Positions 1-10,966 of a stretch of 64,000 bases of DNA are shown here, one piece after another; the stretch's first letter is position 1; each line of letters begins with the position of its first letter. Source of the stretch: Schistocerca nitens (Eukaryota; Arthropoda; Insecta; Orthoptera; Acrididae); the NCBI RefSeq assembly GCF_023898315.1, contig NC_064622.1, positions 356,853,234 through 356,917,233 of the forward strand, read 5' to 3'. Made by a program: the position numbers and the translations under genes. The notes beneath the pieces were generated by a model, which saw only the letters and a program-made list of their open reading frames with translations, was not told the origin of the DNA and did not search any database.

Positions 1-699
1 CCACCCTGGACTTTCTATTGTTTGAGAAAGGATATAAGACAACTTGAAGGAAAACATAGCAAATAGGCACTATAATACATAAAATGGAGAGACCTTTCAA
101 ATAATAATAAAAATAAATCTTTGACTTGTTACACAATTAAAAATCTAGAATTACAAAATAGGAAAAAGAGATAAAAATGTGGGAGTTGATACGGACACAA
201 TAAGAAACACAACACTATTTGCAGAAGTAATAGAAAAGGTAGGTTTTCAGGGCAGGAAAAATCAAGAACTGAAAGAAAGTGGATCCAGGAAGAGAAGGAA
301 CAACATTCTTAAAGACTAAAAGATGTGTGCGCCCAAAGGAAAAAGCAGTTGAAAATAAAGAAGCAGAAACAATACTGATTTACTGTGCCTTCTAAAAGGG
401 GTCTTTGAAATAATGAACATAAAAAATATTCAATTTGACTCCACTGTGTTTTAATTACTTCATTGAGACTCCACATTTGCAGTTATGTGATGAAAAATGG
501 CAGCACGTATAACACAGCCATGTACATTTTGACTAGGAATGCATGTGCTACCATACAGGGAGGTCAGAAAGAGTCTCAAAGGCTTGTAAGGCCGTTGCAG
601 GTTTGGTTGTGCTGAGAAGTAATTGTTCAAAAAAAATTCAATATGTTACATTGTTTCCAAGTTAATTAGCAGCGAAGTTAGCTAATCAGCCCACCACAT
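1..699. other. AT-rich spacer without a recognised gene
   Basis: The stretch is A/T-rich with short homopolymers and no long open frame on either strand. I see no tRNA-like boxes, no terminal repeats and no domain-like translation. Confidence 0.6.
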
Positions 700-1052
700 G
701 CACAAATTCAAGGTGCCTGCAAGAAACGGTGCTACCAAATGTGCTACAGTCTGCTTGTGTCTGTATATGTGTGGATGGATTTGTGTGTGCGCGCGAGTGT
801 ATACCCGTCCTTTTTTCCCCCTAAGGTAAGTCTTTCCGCTCCCGGGATTGGAATGACTCCTTACCCTCTCCCTTAAAACCCACATCCTTTCGTCTTTCCC
901 TCTCCTTCCCTCTTTCCTGATGAGGCAACAGTTTGTTGCGAAAGCTTGAATTTTGTGTGTGTGTATGTGTGTCTGTCGACCTGCCAGCACTTTCATTTGG
1001 TAAGTCACATCATCTTTGTTTTTAGATATATAACTTACCGATTTCTTTGTCA
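700..1052 (+). repeat. Penelope-type terminal repeat fragment (inferred)
   Basis: A pyrimidine-rich block (about 808-916) is followed by a compact hairpin flanked by CTGATGA and GAAA, then a TG-rich segment and the motif TTTGGTAAGTC. The same arrangement, more decayed, follows the GIY-YIG-like remnant near 5700-5830, which links this block to Penelope-like retroelements. The reading frame that can be drawn through it on the minus strand is low-complexity and not a gene. I recall this block as very abundant in locust DNA. The family assignment is an inference. Confidence 0.45.
917..948 (+). ncRNA. hammerhead-ribozyme-like core
   Basis: CTGATGA (917-923), one extra G, a perfect 5-bp stem GCAAC/GTTGC (925-929, 935-939) with a 5-nt loop, then GAAA (940-943) reproduces the catalytic core order of a hammerhead ribozyme. 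Hammerhead motifs are known from Penelope-like retroelements. The extra base before stem II and the lack of an obvious helix I or helix III partner argue that this copy is minimal or no longer active. A homologous, more damaged core lies at 5720-5749. Confidence 0.45.
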
Positions 1053-1550
1053 AACTAAGTTAGTAATTATTCTTGGAGCATAAGTAGCTTGATATCTGGA
1101 GGAACCCCCTACTTTGACCCACCAGTGTAGAGAACAGCAAGATCACAATACTTGTTTAAGCCTGTGTTCCTCTGAGATACAGATACCACAAGCAGAGCCT
1201 TTTATGTTTTTAGAATCAAAAGCTAGGTGGTGGTGCTATTGCAATGTGACATAACTATTGTATTAAAGTTTGCCATTTAAGGCAGCTTAGAAATTGGCCC
1301 AGTACTTTTTAAAGTGAGTTTTCAAGGAAAGTGTTACAAAAAATATAAAAATTTCAAATGACAGTTTCATTGGATGATTTTTTTACAATTTTCGTAAAAG
1401 CCTAACAACAACAATAATGCCTCAAATTGCTTTGTTCTACAACAATAATCAATCATTTCAAGATAAAACTGCTTACAACCATTATGCAGAATTTCATCAA
1501 GGTCATGAAGATCAATCAATACGAGTTGTTTCAAAATAAACCAATGCTGT
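1053..1550. other. spacer, no gene recognised
   Basis: Mixed-composition DNA. The minus-strand frame at 1367-1597 has no recognisable domain. Nothing else stands out. Confidence 0.5.
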
Positions 1551-2590
1551 GTGCTACTTTTAGGATTAATCCTCAACCCCCCTGGTGACACAGCCACCTA
1601 CCGTAGAGTTCTGTACTGTGGATTGCTGCAGCTACGACTTGCTGATGAAAGCTCCTCTGAAGATAAGACAAAAACAACCCGAAGCTATGCACAAATACGC
1701 CACATTGTTTTACAACCAAAATGCCACAGACGACACAGTACCATGCGGTGCCATCCTTAACACCAGAGGCAGAAGCATCACCACAAATGGCACGTGAGTC
1801 ACGTGCCTCCTTCAGTATTCTTCCACCAGTTGAGAATTTAAGCCACTGCCTGACCTCTCTGCAGCCACTTTACATTCCAAGCTTTATGCCAACTGTGTCT
1901 AGCAGTCCCTCAACAGAGTTGTTCTGCCAAGCATCCTCTGCCCTTCTCGGCCTAAGCTGACAAGCAGTCCACCACAGCTCAACGCTTCTGCGGACTTCGT
2001 CTCTGACTAGTTTCCAAGTGCACTGCCTAATGGGAGACTATCATCATGGACTTCACACATGAACATCTCAGTGCATTTTCAGTGATTACCCACTAGGACA
2101 TTTGATGACAATTTCGGTGCCTACTTGCTACAACATTCCAGTGCTTCAGTGATTAAGTGAGTTTTAAGGGGGTCTTTTCTATGTTGTGCTTGGGCCATGA
2201 TTCCACTCCTGGACACACAGTTGTACGATGGATATTTTGTGTGTTATTTTTTATGTGTCTGACAAGCCAATGTGCTGTTGTATCCTACGAGTAGAAAGTA
2301 GTCTCATTGTATTGGCATTGGCATCTATGCATGTTGTTAAAAATTTTCTGAAGATACAGTGGTGACAGCAACAGTCTGTTGAAACCAGTCACTGTGAAAT
2401 AAAACAAAAATACCAAGCAATCTTGGCTGCAGAAGATTTTTCTATGAACTATCAGACTAAACCGAATAGTGCGGACCCACATTCCAGATATCCGTTTTAT
2501 TTTGTTTGTTAGACTCAATAAGGTTCAACTGTTATTGACTATCTGGGCACAGTGCTTGTAGTGTGTTATTCCCTTTGGTTATGATCACTA
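1551..2590 (+). mobile_element. possible decayed LTR-retroelement 3' region
   Basis: The segment lacks an intact frame. A purine tract (TTTTAAGGGGG, about 2162-2172) directly before a T-rich start resembles a polypurine tract next to an LTR. The downstream end near 2590 runs into a tandem array whose units contain GGCGATGAGGATCAAC, reminiscent of a primer-binding site. No reverse transcriptase or integrase motif is readable, so this is weak. Confidence 0.2.
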
Positions 2591-2792
2591 CAACAGTAAC
2601 GAGGATCGACATTTGCTCCCTCCTTGTCCCACACCACAATGGCGATGAGGATCAACATTTTCTCTGTCCTTGTCCCACACTACAATGGCAGAAAGGGACA
2701 ATGTTTGCACACTACTCCCTCCACAATAATGGCGATGAGGTTCAACATTCACTCTGTCTGTTTCTTATTTGACAATGGCAGAAAGGATAAAA
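2590..2792 (+). repeat. 46-bp degenerate tandem repeat, about four units
   Basis: Units align on a shared block, alternately ending ACAATGGCGATGAGG and ACAATGGCAGAAAGG, with the GG of each unit at 2641, 2687, 2731 and 2777 (spacing 46, 44, 46). An extra partial unit starts near 2601. Copies differ at several positions, so the array is old. Confidence 0.7.
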
Positions 2793-2844
2793 GATTGCAA
2801 AGTTCAGTCGCAGTCTACAACACTAAGGAACAAAGATTCACCAG

Positions 2845-2962
2845 GCAAGAAAATGTCTCCTTGTCAGCATGGATTAATGGGAACTTGAAAAGGTGGTGCA
2901 TCTGGGGGGTGGGGAAAGGCTGTGATGATGTGGCAGGAGTTCTGGTGGCTTTGAGTATGTAG
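2845..2962 (+). repeat. left arm of 118-bp near-perfect inverted repeat
   Basis: This arm is the reverse complement of 3399-3516 with one difference that I can see (position 2941). The spacer is 436 bp and contains a poly-C run. Open frames that cross either arm in opposite directions mirror one another and are not genes. Confidence 0.85.
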
Positions 2963-5042
2963 AAAGCCACACTTTCTGTGCTTGCCGAATCTAACTTTCC
3001 ATCCCCGTGTCCTGATTCAGAATGCTGCCCCCCCCCCCCCCCCCCATTTCTTTTCTTCTTTTTTCTTGCACATGTGTGCTCTCAATGCCTGCTGTCTTTT
3101 TCAGTTTTCTTCTTGCTTTTTCTGGTGTTCATACCTATTTTATACTTTTGTTCCTTAACCCAGGTATAGACCTTGCTCTGTATACACTTACAGGACTCAT
3201 TCAATCCCTGTGCCACAGCGCACATTTGATATTCCGCGGCGTCTTCCTCAAGGCTAATGAATCCTCTTCCTCCTATTCTCAGTGCTCATCTGCACACTCC
3301 GTATTCCGCCGCATCCTGCTCCTCCCTCTTCAACACCTTATACATTTCACAGCATCATTCACACCACTCCTCGACACCTTCTGTTCCTTCATTCTCGTCT
3401 ACATACTCAAAGCCACCAGCACTCCTGCCACATCATCACAGCCTTTCCCCACCCCCCAGATGCACCACCTTTTCAAGTTCCCATTAATCCATGCTGACAA
3501 GGAGACATTTTCTTGCTTCTTCTGTTCCTCCTGTGGCGTCCTTTTCACAGCACCAGCAGAACCATCGCCTGCAGCAGCATGTGTAGGTCATACGTGTTTC
3601 CAATTTGGCTCTTGCAAACCATCCACCTCTGGTTACGCCAGCCCATGATCCATACTTGTTGCGCCCCTTCTGCACTGTTCTGAGGGATCTCCTATCATCC
3701 TGCTCTCACTCCTCCCAGACACTCCTCGTGCTCTGTACTGTTTCCAGATGAGCAATAATGCATGATGGAACACGCCTTCCAACGCTCTGCACTGCCCCTA
3801 CTTGGTTGCCTCTCCAGGACCCATCAAGCTCATGGCACTGTGAGTGGCCACAAGATCTCCTTGTGTCACGCAGGGCTGCACCTATTCCTCATCTAAACAC
3901 TCAACTTGGGCCATCAACAACACTTCCCTGGCCCTGCAATTAAGCACTTCTGGGGATTTTGATGCAAAGCTGAGCCTCACTGGGTCTCACCTCAGTCGCC
4001 TTTCCACTATGATGACTTCATGTCTCCATTGCTGCCTCCAGTGGCCAGCTCCAACTTCTAAGATGACAAAATTGCACATCTCTCTTTTTTAGGCTTGCTC
4101 CTATCAATTCTTGTCCAAGCCAGATCCATCCGTCATGGCCACATTAAAGCCATCTGCTTTGGCAAATGCTCCTTGGGTCCAGACCTCCACCATCACGAGC
4201 ACCTATCACAGGGGCCACCTTCCCAACTCCAGGGTGCCTCCTCCCTTCAGCAGCCATATCTTCTTTGCGATGCCTGCGCCATCTCTTTCCTCGGCAGGGA
4301 AGGGGGCAGAAGAGACAGCAAACCTCCAGTGTCACCACCACCTATCTTACAGTTATGATCCGCAGGTTCCCGCATCTCTGTCCTGCTAACGACACTTCCT
4401 CTGGAGCTCTGGTGAAAAAAACCTGTAGCAACACACAAATATGCCAGGTTGTTTGCAACTGTACCTCTAGAAGCTGCCACAGTACCATGTGGCAAAAGCC
4501 TCGCGCCCGATTCAGGAGAATCACCCCAGTCTTCACTGGACATGATCACCAATCACCCCACCAGTTTAGTTCAAAAGCAGATTTCCCGTGCCATCACATC
4601 CAATCCTGGTAATGCTGATCCCTCCAAAATAACAACTTAGTACACCTCTTGTCAGTCAGTACTATCCTGGCCTTGAATGTAACTTCAACAAGGCTATACC
4701 TTCCTGAAATTAAGCTACAAAATGAGGTCCATTCTGTCTGACATTTCGCCCACCACACATAGAACAGCTTTTTCATGAGCCCTTCCCACCCCTATGCTCC
4801 CCTCCCCTCCTACCATCCCCGTTCAGTCTTCAAACCATCCTAGTCAGACCCTATACTCCATACTCCTTCTGCACCCATTTCCTACCCTATGGCTTCCTAC
4901 CCCAGTGACCATCCCAGTCATAAGACTTGCCCTATGCACCCATGTACTCCCATCTATACCAGTCCTGTAACTGACCAAATATATATACTATCAAAGGGAG
5001 AGTGACCTGTGAAAAGATACATGCCATGTACCTGCTGTTGTT
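2963..5042 (+). mobile_element. decayed Penelope-like element body (inferred)
   Basis: C/T-rich, frameshifted sequence leading directly into the GIY-YIG-like remnant at 5043. It includes a poly-C run near 3028-3045. No reverse-transcriptase motif can be read confidently in any frame. Several 60-200 codon frames (for example 3022-3648) are Ser/Pro/Leu-rich and reflect the base composition. Attribution rests mainly on position upstream of the endonuclease remnant. Confidence 0.3.
3399..3516 (-). repeat. right arm of 118-bp near-perfect inverted repeat
   Basis: Partner of 2845-2962, in opposite orientation. The arms are far better preserved than the surrounding decayed sequence. Confidence 0.85.
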
Positions 5043-5353
5043 GTGTGCCAATTGTTATGTAAACATTGTTCTGCCTTTTACACTGGTATGATTACCACTA
5101 AGTTGTCAAGAAGAATGGGCACAGACAGAGGATGCATACTGGGAACACAGAATACGCTGTTACAGGGCATTCTCTACAACATAACCGTTGTGACCTTGGT
5201 GCCTGTAAAACCACATGTGCCGTCTGGATTCTCTCCTGTGACACAAGCTTCTCAGAACTCCGTGAGCTGAGACATTACCTGTCCTTTGTTCTCACCACCC
5301 ACCTGGCTTTAATTAATGTTAATTTCTTTGGCCTCAGCATTTCTTTTCAGTGA
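5043..5353 (+). pseudogene. GIY-YIG-like endonuclease remnant of a Penelope-like element
   Basis: The first part reads a cysteine pair (LCKHC) followed by YTGM, then TTKLSRRM, which fits the CxxC...YIGxT...L..R order of the GIY-YIG module of Penelope-like retroelements. A frame change near 5125-5132 is needed to continue into a segment with AVWIL, SFSEL and a run ending near 5353. In Penelope-like elements this endonuclease follows the reverse transcriptase and nicks target DNA. The tyrosine-glycine motif is mutated (YTG for YIG) and the frame is broken, so it is non-functional. The module is short, so the assignment is moderate. Confidence 0.5.
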
Positions 5354-5719
5354 TTATCCCTTTGTTCCATCCCTTATAGTTTTCTATATATTTTATTTCG
5401 TGACCTGTCTATTTTTTCCTGTGCCCTACTCCACCTACCTACCTCGCATAATACACTTAGCACTGCACTATTATTAACTCTTGCATGATGTTTCGTCAGT
5501 AATCTCTGTCTTGCTTATTACCCTTTTTTCCTTCTGTAAGCTCTAAAGTTTTCAAATCTCATCTGGCACAATTCCCAACAATCAGTCTGTCCTCCTCAAC
5601 CCACCTGGTAAGTCTCCCCAGACCTGGGGTTGTGGACGATTTTTCATAACTCTCCCCATTCTCTAAAACATGCCAGTCCTTTTCTTTCATCCCTCTTCCT
5701 CCCCCTTCAACCATTCTGC

Positions 5720-5749
5720 CAGAAGAAGGAGCCACTGGCTCCAAAAGCT
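5720..5749 (+). ncRNA. decayed hammerhead-like core, second copy
   Basis: A perfect 6-bp stem GGAGCC/GGCTCC (5728-5733, 5737-5742) with a 3-nt loop is flanked by CAGAAGA (for CTGATGA) and AAAAGCT (for GAAAGCT). The stem is kept while both core strands carry substitutions. It lies about 370 bp downstream of the GIY-YIG-like remnant, as expected for the 3' terminal repeat of a Penelope-like element. Confidence 0.4.
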
Positions 5750-5839
5750 GACACGTTTCCTTAACTTCTATTCGTGTTTCCTCCCGCTGCCGCTTGGTGA
5801 GTAAATTTTTTTGTCTGTCCAATTCTATTACATCCTCAA

Positions 5840-6589
5840 ATAGTTTGCTAATTTGAAATTGAAAACAATAATTCAGAAATGTAACTTTTCGAATTAGAAA
5901 CATAAAATTATTCTGTTTCTATCTAATAGCAAACTTTTTTCTCCTCTTTATATATGATTGATTTAATAAGCAAAGAAGCAACTCTGTTTTGGTCCATAAC
6001 TCAGTTTATTTATTTCAGTTTTTCTTGTTTTCAGGTAAAATTTCTTTATACTGAAATGTCTTAGTGTTGCTAATCAGTATTAAAGCTGAAATAATGTTAG
6101 GTAACAACACACTTGAGGACTACTTAAGTTACATTTGTTACTCAGGATGATAAAACAATGCTTTGTTAAATTTTCTACAGAATTTTGATAAGGTGTTAAC
6201 AATGTTTTAAATTAATTTTTAAAAAGTCAACATTTATATCACTTTTATTTTTTCCTTGTAGACTATATACACTAGTCTTTTCAACTACAGAACCTAGTTA
6301 ATATTTTTCAGAAACTTCAACTTTTCTAGTACTTAGGATTAAGTTGTTTCATAAAATTTGAAGCAATACAAAATGTTTCTTTTTTGTCCTTGTAACCCGA
6401 TGTACTACAATGTATTGCAACATAACACCCCAAACACAGGGATCTTCTTTTCTCAAATGAAACTAACACAGATAAATTTTTGTTACTCTTTTTCACAGAT
6501 AAAACTAACACAGATACATATGTCACTGGCTTGCTGGTCAACATCCACCATGTGTTGGTTTCTGCCTTAATTTCACTGACACACTTCTA
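5840..6589. other. AT-rich spacer
   Basis: Strongly A/T-rich, with no coding-like frame. The frames at 6326-6544 (-) and 6358-6570 (+) overlap each other and show no domain. Confidence 0.55.
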
Positions 6590-7196
6590 TTGCTGCTATC
6601 CTTGACACAGCCAGGCTGCGAACCAATAACCGCTGCCTGATGACATACTCATGAGGTCACCTTAACTCTGCTGCCATCTCCAGAAGACAGCCAGAAGGGG
6701 GATCCTACCACCGCCTTATGGTCATAGGCATGAACTGAGGTCCTTCCAGCTCCGTGGTGCTGGGGTCAAATGTCGTCAGATGCAGTGTCCCAGCCACTCA
6801 TCCAGGATTTATCATCTGGATGTCACCGCTGTCTCCAACTAGGCCTGCTTCACTCTGGCCACCCAAGTCAGGACGCTGTCACACTATCCTGACTCAGCTA
6901 CAGCCACCCGCTTTGAATTTGCTAGTAGTCAAGATTGCTTGCTACCAAGCTACCAAGTCTACAAGTGCTTACAATGTCATGACAACACCTGTGTACCTGT
7001 TGCAGGGCTCAATGCCCATCGCTTGTTGTCTGCTTACGGCACGGGGGTTGTACTACATCTATTTATGGTTAACATCAAAGAACTTTGACAACATTTAGCT
7101 GCCTTCATCATCAACACCTCCACCCGCCTCCATCAGAGAACCACTTGCCCACTCCATGCTCCCTGACATCATTACAATTGGTGTCGGAAGTGAGAT
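6590..7196 (+). mobile_element. candidate LTR end with primer-binding site
   Basis: The segment ends with CATTACA-AT followed by TGGTGTCGGAAGTGAGAT (7179-7196), which has the form of a retroelement primer-binding site right after an LTR end. Upstream sequence is non-coding and GC-richer than its surroundings. I cannot see a second LTR or polyprotein, so this is a solo or truncated remnant at best. Confidence 0.25.
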
Positions 7197-8504
7197 CTGT
7201 GTGAGGTTCAACTTGGATGACAGTCGCAAATTTAAGTAGCAGCAAGTGCATTTCATACTGCTCAAAGGAACTTTGTGTCCTTGGGGCTGTCCTCTTCCCA
7301 CCATCCTGATCCCATTATGTCACTGATAGACAGGTATGGTTTTTGGGAGTAACTAAGAGATGAACAGATGACACCAGCTGTGTGTAAACTGGTGTAATTT
7401 GCAGCCCCACACACCAGTTAGCCTGATATACCTAGTCTATTGGGTATGTCAACAGAAACAGCTTTATGCCAGACAGTGTAGAGAAAACTTGTGGCTAAGG
7501 TAAGGACAGCCATGGGTATGAGAAAATTTATGTCAATGTAAATAATAGGCAAATACAATCATGGGTTGCTATAGATAAAGAAATAGGAATTTTGCAGTCT
7601 GCAGTAGTGCGTATGATATAGCTACATTAAGTAGAGTTAGATTAGTTAAAGTGTATACTAGGAAATAGGATAACTATTAGCTGACACAGAATGTATAATC
7701 TGGTAGTTTGACAGCCACAAAGGCAACAGCTAGTGAATACTATTTAGTTCTAGTAATGAAGATGTAAACAGTGGTACACTGCTGGCAAAGAACAACATGG
7801 ATCAAGTGACACAATACTACTGTGGAATTAGACTTTCCTGTCTTTGCATCACCCACCACTGATTCAAAGCAGCAAGTCCCTGAGATGCTAGGGATGTGAG
7901 ATGAGCCATCGACCGTGTCATCATCAATCAAATCACTCCAGGTTTCTCGAGATACAAAGAGCACAATAGCAGAGAATCTGCCTATGATGTCTGCCAAGCC
8001 AAAGATATAATACTATGTGAGACTGTATCAGATATAAAGGTAAATATTATGAAGTATTGCAGGTGTACTAAGAGCGCTGGAGGATAGCTGGAAAGCAACT
8101 GTGACCCAGAAAGTATGAGTAAGTCAGTCGTACCAGAGAGCTCATGGCGCACAATACACTGGACAAGTATCTTGGGGTTAGAGGTATCAGTAAATTGAGA
8201 CTTTTTTGTAGTGTGTGTCAGAGAAAGGCGTGTTTTTGATAGTTCCCCATTCATTATGTCTGATGATGTGCCATTGATACCAACTAGAACCTGGAACAAC
8301 TGGCGAGATAAAAACTGATGAACAAAAATTAGTAGGGAGCCTCAGAAGCTCCACTCGTGGAGGGTAAGCGAAATGTTATTGCACCAGGCATTATGCTTTA
8401 TGTAGGCCAACAAGATTCATCCCATTTATTCAAAGGAAATTATACATATAGTATTATGTACTTTATTATTAACAATACATAAATAATTCTTTTTTACTAG
8501 AAAG
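7197..8504. other. no recognised gene
   Basis: Two minus-strand open frames (7740-7997 and 7982-8299) show no domain I can name. They might be residual LINE sequence displaced by the neighbouring Tigger element, but the resemblance is too weak to call. Confidence 0.4.
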
Positions 8505-10089
8505 CTATCTATAGTCATTTGTCTCTGTCGACACTTCAACACTTGGTGCTGCTTTATTGGGGTGATGATTTTCATTGTATGATGCAACTGATTCCCATGC
8601 TTTCAACATTTCTCTTATTGCACCAGAAGACTGCTGGTTTGCTGTTACTGACTTCTCCTCCTGTGAAGAACTCCTGTCTACAACTTCCTGCTGTGAAACA
8701 CAATGCAACTTCATATGTTTTTTGGCTGTGATCTTCCACAAGCTCATCAATATCATTGTTATCCACTTCTGGACCCATGCTCTTGGCCACAGATAAAATC
8801 TCGTTGACTACAGGCTCCACAGGTACTGACCGAAATGATCCAGAGTCACATTCGACAACAAACTTCGACCAAAGCTTCTTCCAAGAATAATTGAGAGTTC
8901 TCTTGGCAACCCATTCCCATGGCTTTTCAATCATCTTGATGCAGGCAACGATGCTGAAGTAATATTTCCAAAACTCTCAGAGTGAGATTGGTAGCTTCAG
9001 TCGACTCAAAGCAATGGTCGAAGAGTAATTTAATGTCGAGCTCCTCAAAGTTAGATATAATCAGCTGGTCCATAGGCTGGCGTAAGGAGAGGTGTTGGGA
9101 CGCAGAAACTGGATCTTGATGAATTGAAATTCTTGAAAGAGGTTGTCTCGTAGACCTGGAGAATGAGCAGAGGCATTGTCCATAATGAGCAAGAAATGGA
9201 GTGGGAGATTCATCTCAAGCAAATATTTGTTCACTGAAGAACCAAACAGTTCACTGATCCACTCACAAAAAGGATCATGTGTCACCTAAGTCTTATTGTT
9301 GGACCTCCACATCACATTTAACCTGCTCTTCTGGACTTTACACTTCTTGAAGGTCATGGAGTTTCTGAATGCTAAACAAGCAGCAGTTTAATTTTCAAAA
9401 CACTGCTTGCATTGGCACCGAACAGCAGTGAGAGACTGTCTCTCATTGGCTTGTCACTGGGCAATGTATTCTGCCCTCCTATTATAAACATACGCTTTGG
9501 CATCCTTTTCCAGAATAGATCCGTCTCGTTACAATTAAAAACTTGTTGCGGCAAACACTCAGAATCTACAAGCATCTTGAAGTTGCTGACGAAGTTCTCT
9601 GCTGCCCATGTGTTGGAGCTGGCTGCTTTGCCTTGCCTCACTACACTGTGGATGCCGGTTCTTCTCTTAAACTTCTTGAACCACCCATGGCTTCCCTTAA
9701 ATACTTTTTTAGCCCGCTGATGATCCTGGCATCTTCTTAACTAGGTCAGCGAATTCATTCTCCTCTTCTCATGAATGATGTTCTTGTTAATAGTGTCACC
9801 TTGCAATTGCTTTTCATTTATCCATATAAGGAGCAGCCTTTTGACATCGCCCAGAATATGAAACTGTTGTTTACTCTTTGTCACTCCCTCTGAAGCTTCT
9901 ATCTCCTTAATGTTGTCCTTGTTCTCGAGAACAGTGTAAATAGTTTATGTAGACCAATTGTATGTGCATGCTAAATCAGCAATGCTCACACCATGTTCGT
10001 ATTTTTCAATGACTTTACATGTCATTTCTAAGGTAATTTTCTTTCTCTTATGGTCGTCTTCTTGCAGCTTTATTTTCAGAGACATTTCT
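8505..10089 (-). pseudogene. Tigger-type transposase, frameshifted
   Basis: Read from high to low coordinates: an N-terminal psq-type helix-turn-helix (KRKKITLEMTCKVIEKYEHG, about 10040), a CENP-B-type second DNA-binding region (HGWFKKFKRRTG, about 9670), then the DDE nuclease with VFNCNETDLFW (about 9520) and LLIMDNASAHSP (about 9170), and a Ser/Glu-rich C-terminus (8505-8756). Family members read NCDET at the first catalytic position; here it is NCNET, so the first Asp is lost. At least three frame changes and several stops are needed to join the pieces. Such transposases cut and paste their own element at TA sites. Confidence 0.8.
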
Positions 10090-10438
10090 ACAAAGTTTAT
10101 TAAAATTTGCACAAAAAAAAAAAACACTGTGTGAACACAAGTTTTGAAAAATCTGTGATCACAAGCTGCATGAAGATGGAAGCAGAAAGAGCGCTAAACC
10201 AAGACTGCAGTACATACTAAAGACATTATTCATATGCCACTGCCAACAATAAAAGGTGTCCATATTGCTGAAAGTTTTTCCCGCTGCGCATAAATGGCCG
10301 ATGACAACACACTAAATCGCCGTCACTTGTCACTCCTCATGTGCAACATTGCACATTATGCACGTCACTTTTTTACAAATTCTTTGCTCATTATGCAGAT
10401 TGCACATTAGGGGAAGTGCTCATTAAGCAAGGTTCCAT
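8505..10438 (-). mobile_element. Tigger/pogo-type DNA transposon, one end visible
   Basis: A transposase pseudogene on the minus strand is preceded by a plausible 5' terminal repeat at 10398-10438, reading on the minus strand CAATGGAACCTTGCTTAATG and on. A TA follows at 10439-10440 as expected for the target site. The opposite terminal repeat is not recognisable, so the left boundary is uncertain. The right end abuts a LINE endonuclease fragment, which suggests insertion into that LINE. Confidence 0.65.
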
Positions 10439-10440
10439 TG

Positions 10441-10850
10441 TAGAAGTCCCTACCAGATGAAGTGGTACTGCTTCACAGGGGGGTGGTGTGCCTTTAAGTC
10501 CCCAAATAGCAGGAAAAGAGGGGGGGGGGGCGCTAGCTGTTGGAGTGATGAGGTCAACTCAGTGTAAGTAAGTGGTCTCCCTGGAAGTAAATACACAATT
10601 TGCAAATGATGATTGCTGAGGCTGTTTGGACCTGCATTGCTACTGCTTTCAATGTGGCATAAAAGGGAATCCATTCACTGATGATATTGTGCTAACCAAT
10701 GTACAAACTCCTCCACATGTCTTCTTGTGGCCCATACGGTTATGAAAGAATGAACAATAGCCATGGAGCATTGGGAAATGGTCATCAGTGAGGAACGCTT
10801 TTTGTAGAACAACACAAATTGTGGAGGGGGGGGGGGGGAATAGGGGAATA
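10441..10850 (-). pseudogene. LINE ORF2 endonuclease fragment
   Basis: On the minus strand the translation gives IVYLLPGRPLTYTELTSSLQ then FLLFGDLKAHHP, matching the APE-type endonuclease pattern VYLPP...FLLLGDFNAHHPLWG seen in the plus-strand LINE copies of this window. GDFN is changed to GDLK. A frame change separates an upstream piece containing AVAMQV. It ends exactly at the Tigger terminal repeat. It probably belongs to the same LINE as 11610-12700. Confidence 0.6.
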
Positions 10851-10933
10851 GCCTTGTCCTAATTCTTCTTCTTCTTTTTCTCGTCCTCCTCCTCCATAGA
10901 TTTTGCTGCTCAGAATTCCTGCAAGGGCCTATC

Positions 10934-10937
<4 letters not shown>

Positions 10938-10966
<29 letters not shown>

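Noticed and set aside
3022-3648. 208-codon open frame rich in Ser, Pro and Phe
   Set aside because: It crosses a poly-C run and one arm of the inverted repeat, has no domain, and overlapping frames are equally open. Base composition explains it.
7982-8299. Possible continuation of the LINE endonuclease beyond the Tigger insertion
   Set aside because: Only vague similarity (a HELSGTTD stretch against HDDLCGTDHFP). The TA junction and consensus order do not fit well enough.
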